NCBI GenBank assembly: GCA_025454675.1
Contig: JALONZ010000130.1
Location: forward strand, 1-6,148
DNA: 6,148 nucleotides
Origin: Anaerolineae bacterium
Lineage (GTDB): Bacteria; Chloroflexota; Anaerolineae; Aggregatilineales; Phototrophicaceae
Direction: 5' to 3'
Position 1 is the first letter of the stretch. Every line of letters starts with the position of its first letter. Made by a program: the position numbers and the translations under genes. Shown piece after piece: positions 5,002 to 6,148 of the stretch. The notes under the pieces were generated by a model. The model had not been told where the DNA came from. It was given only the letters and a program-made list of their open reading frames with translations, and ran no database searches.

Positions 5002-5553
5002 GTGTCATCAGACAGTTCTGTTCTCCAGACTCGTGTGTTGCTCCTAAACGGCAATACTTGGGAGCCGCTTTCGGTGATTACCGTCCCCCGCGCCATTAAT
5101 CTACTCTTGGCTGGCAAAGCCACTGTAGTTGAAGAAACTGGCAACTTCCTCAGAACAATGCGCGAAAATTTTCCCATTCCATCGGTTATTGTCTTGCGTA
5201 GTTATGTCAATGTCCCACGCAGACACGCCCACTGGAGTCGAAAGGGTGTCCTCATCCGTGATAAATATATTTGTATTTATTGCGGTGTGCAACCGGGTTC
5301 GATGGTCAAAGGCAAAGTCTTATCCAAAACCGATTTCAGCATAGACCATATCGTCCCACGCTCTAAAGGTGGCAAAGATACATGGACAAATACCGCGTGC
5401 GCGTGTTCGACCTGTAATCATCGCAAGGGCAATCAGCTCCCTCATGAGGCAGGCATGAAAATGCTTTACGAGCCAAAAACACCACGCACCAGTTATTTGG
5501 TCATCGCTGTCGGTAGCGGACCCGATGCGTGGAAACGCTATATTGAATTTTAA
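5002..5553 (+). CDS. Compact PLMP-HNH nuclease (IshB-like, RuvC-less)
   Basis: Small HNH endonuclease of 183 residues from GTG 5002. The N-terminal part (about 8-66) matches the PLMP-like domain that opens IscB proteins: VLLLNGNTWEPL, then PRAINLLLAGKATVVEE, then FPIPSVIVL. The nuclease follows: zinc-ligand pair CIYC (Cys91, Cys94), IDHIVPRSKGG with catalytic Asp115-His116, Asn130, CSTC (Cys135, Cys138) and NHRKG (His140). All metal and catalytic residues are present. There is no RuvC segment or bridge helix, so it is not IscB or Cas9; the make-up and size fit IshB. Similar stand-alone HNH proteins occur widely on chromosomes with unknown targets. The frame is open from TTG 4978, but only GTG 5002 has an upstream GAGAGG (4984-4989), with a long 12-base spacer, so the start is uncertain. 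It follows the structured region and has its own terminator. Confidence 0.85.
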   Translation: MSSDSSVLQTRVLLLNGNTWEPLSVITVPRAINLLLAGKATVVEETGNFLRTMRENFPIPSVIVLRSYVNVPRRHAHWSRKGVLIRDKYICIYCGVQPGSMVKGKVLSKTDFSIDHIVPRSKGGKDTWTNTACACSTCNHRKGNQLPHEAGMKMLYEPKTPRTSYLVIAVGSGPDAWKRYIEF

Positions 5554-5557
5554 TCAG

Positions 5558-5597
5558 GAGGGGCATCTCATCACCAGAGATGTCCCTCTTGTTTTTT
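5558..5597 (+). terminator. Intrinsic terminator of the HNH gene
   Basis: GAGGGGCATCTC (5558-5569) pairs over 12 bp with GAGATGTCCCTC (5577-5588), loop ATCACCA, followed by TTGTTTTTT (5589-5597). The G-U pair 5563/5583 fits a plus-strand RNA. It begins four bases after the stop codon. Confidence 0.92.
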
Positions 5598-5599
5598 AG

Positions 5600-5622
5600 A
5601 GCAGAATAAGAACAATTCTGCT
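5600..5622. other. Perfect 8-bp inverted repeat between HNH gene and ABC gene
   Basis: AGCAGAAT (5600-5607) and ATTCTGCT (5615-5622) flank a seven-base loop, directly after the terminator T-run. It could be a second weak terminator (TTCTTTG follows) or an operator for the ABC gene. Confidence 0.45.
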
Positions 5623-5662
5623 TCTTTGTGTTGCCGCAACTTTTCGTTACAATCCACGTATT

Positions 5663-5668
5663 TATAAT
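5663..5668 (+). promoter_or_regulatory. Possible -10 box of the ABC transporter gene
   Basis: TATAAT lies 42 bases before the ATG of the ABC gene. No good -35 is seen at the right spacing; TTTTCG (5641-5646) with a 16-base spacer is poor. A promoter is expected here because a strong terminator lies just upstream. Confidence 0.4.
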
Positions 5669-5710
5669 TCATAAGATGCAAATTTATCATCCTAAAAAGG
5701 AGAAAATTGA

Positions 5711-6148
5711 ATGGAAAATATCGTAGAGGCGCGTGGTCTGATTAAGACCTATAAGCGCAAAGACGGGACAGAAGTTCAAGCGGTGAAAGGCGTGGATTTA
5801 GACATCCGCAGAGGCGAAATTTTTAGCCTGCTCGGTCCCAACGGCGCGGGCAAAACCACCACCATTTCCATGATTAGCGGACTCATCACCCCCACCAATG
5901 GCGATGCCAAAATCGGCGGGTATAGCATCACCAAAGCGCCCCTCGAAGCCAAAGCGTTAATCGGCATCGTCCCCCAAGAAATTGCCCTCTACCCCGACCT
6001 CAGCGCCCGCCAAAATTTGGAATTTTTTGGCAAAATGTATGGCATGAGCGGGCGTGCTTTGTCGCATCGTGTGGATGAGGTACTCGATTTTATTGACCTC
6101 AAAGAACGTCAACGCGACCGTGTAGATACATTTTCGGGCGGGATGAAA
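5711..6148 (+). CDS. ABC transporter ATP-binding protein, N-terminal part (runs off right edge)
   Basis: Nucleotide-binding subunit that would power an ABC-2-type export system (drug, ion or lipid-type export, CcmA/NatA/DrrA-like); the substrate cannot be told. The first 146 residues are present. Walker A is GPNGAGKTT (42-50), the Q-loop is IVPQE with Gln89, followed by LYPDLSARQNLEFFGKMYGM typical of the DrrA-like group, and the ABC signature begins as FSGGMK (141-146) where the window stops. Walker B and the H-loop lie beyond the edge. The ATG at 5711 has AAGGAG at 5697-5702, an 8-base spacer. The permease partner is expected downstream. The gene is insulated from the HNH gene by the 5558-5597 terminator. 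Confidence 0.95.
   Translation, partial: MENIVEARGLIKTYKRKDGTEVQAVKGVDLDIRRGEIFSLLGPNGAGKTTTISMISGLITPTNGDAKIGGYSITKAPLEAKALIGIVPQEIALYPDLSARQNLEFFGKMYGMSGRALSHRVDEVLDFIDLKERQRDRVDTFSGGMK

Noticed and set aside
4978..5553. IscB or a degenerate Cas9 relative
   Set aside because: The protein ends shortly after the HNH domain and neither flank encodes RuvC segments or an arginine-rich bridge helix.

Overview
The window looks like chromosomal DNA of moderate GC content from a free-living bacterium, most likely a Chloroflexota (Anaerolineae-like) member. This is an inference from four things: a T-box leader on a phenylalanyl-tRNA synthetase operon, the style of the PLMP-HNH protein, GC-rich palindromic intergenic elements, and simple TTGACA/TATAAT promoters. 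No rRNA or other taxonomic marker is present, so the assignment is soft.

Left half, minus strand (about 3820 down to 1): a probable promoter (3820-3791) leads into a long leader that first crosses a palindromic three-hairpin element (3551-3659) and then a T-box riboswitch (about 3530-3329). The T-box controls pheS (3280-2246), an SGNH/GDSL hydrolase gene overlapping the pheS Shine-Dalgarno/stop region (2234-1092), and pheT (887 to beyond the left edge). An uncharged-tRNA(Phe)-responsive leader would therefore also set expression of a membrane-anchored hydrolase wedged between the two PheRS subunits. The 204-base gap before pheT holds four small hairpins.

Right half, plus strand: a strong promoter (3893-3921) drives a small excisionase/MerR-type HTH protein (3951-4166). 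A 220-base untranslated tail and a strong intrinsic terminator (4388-4438) follow. Next comes a gene-free but structure-rich stretch (4442-4884). It contains a hairpin whose loop is perfectly complementary, over 8 bases, to the sequence two bases past its own stem (a pseudoknot or switch), and an 11-bp hairpin near its end. Downstream lies a compact PLMP-HNH nuclease of about 183 residues (5002-5553) with its own terminator (5558-5597). The nuclease has the domain make-up of IshB, the RuvC-less relative of IscB (the Cas9 ancestor family whose members use a structured omega-RNA encoded upstream). The structured region plus this nuclease is the most interesting candidate system in the window; an RNA-protein partnership is inference only.

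At the right edge an ABC-transporter ATPase gene begins (5711 onward) and runs off the window.
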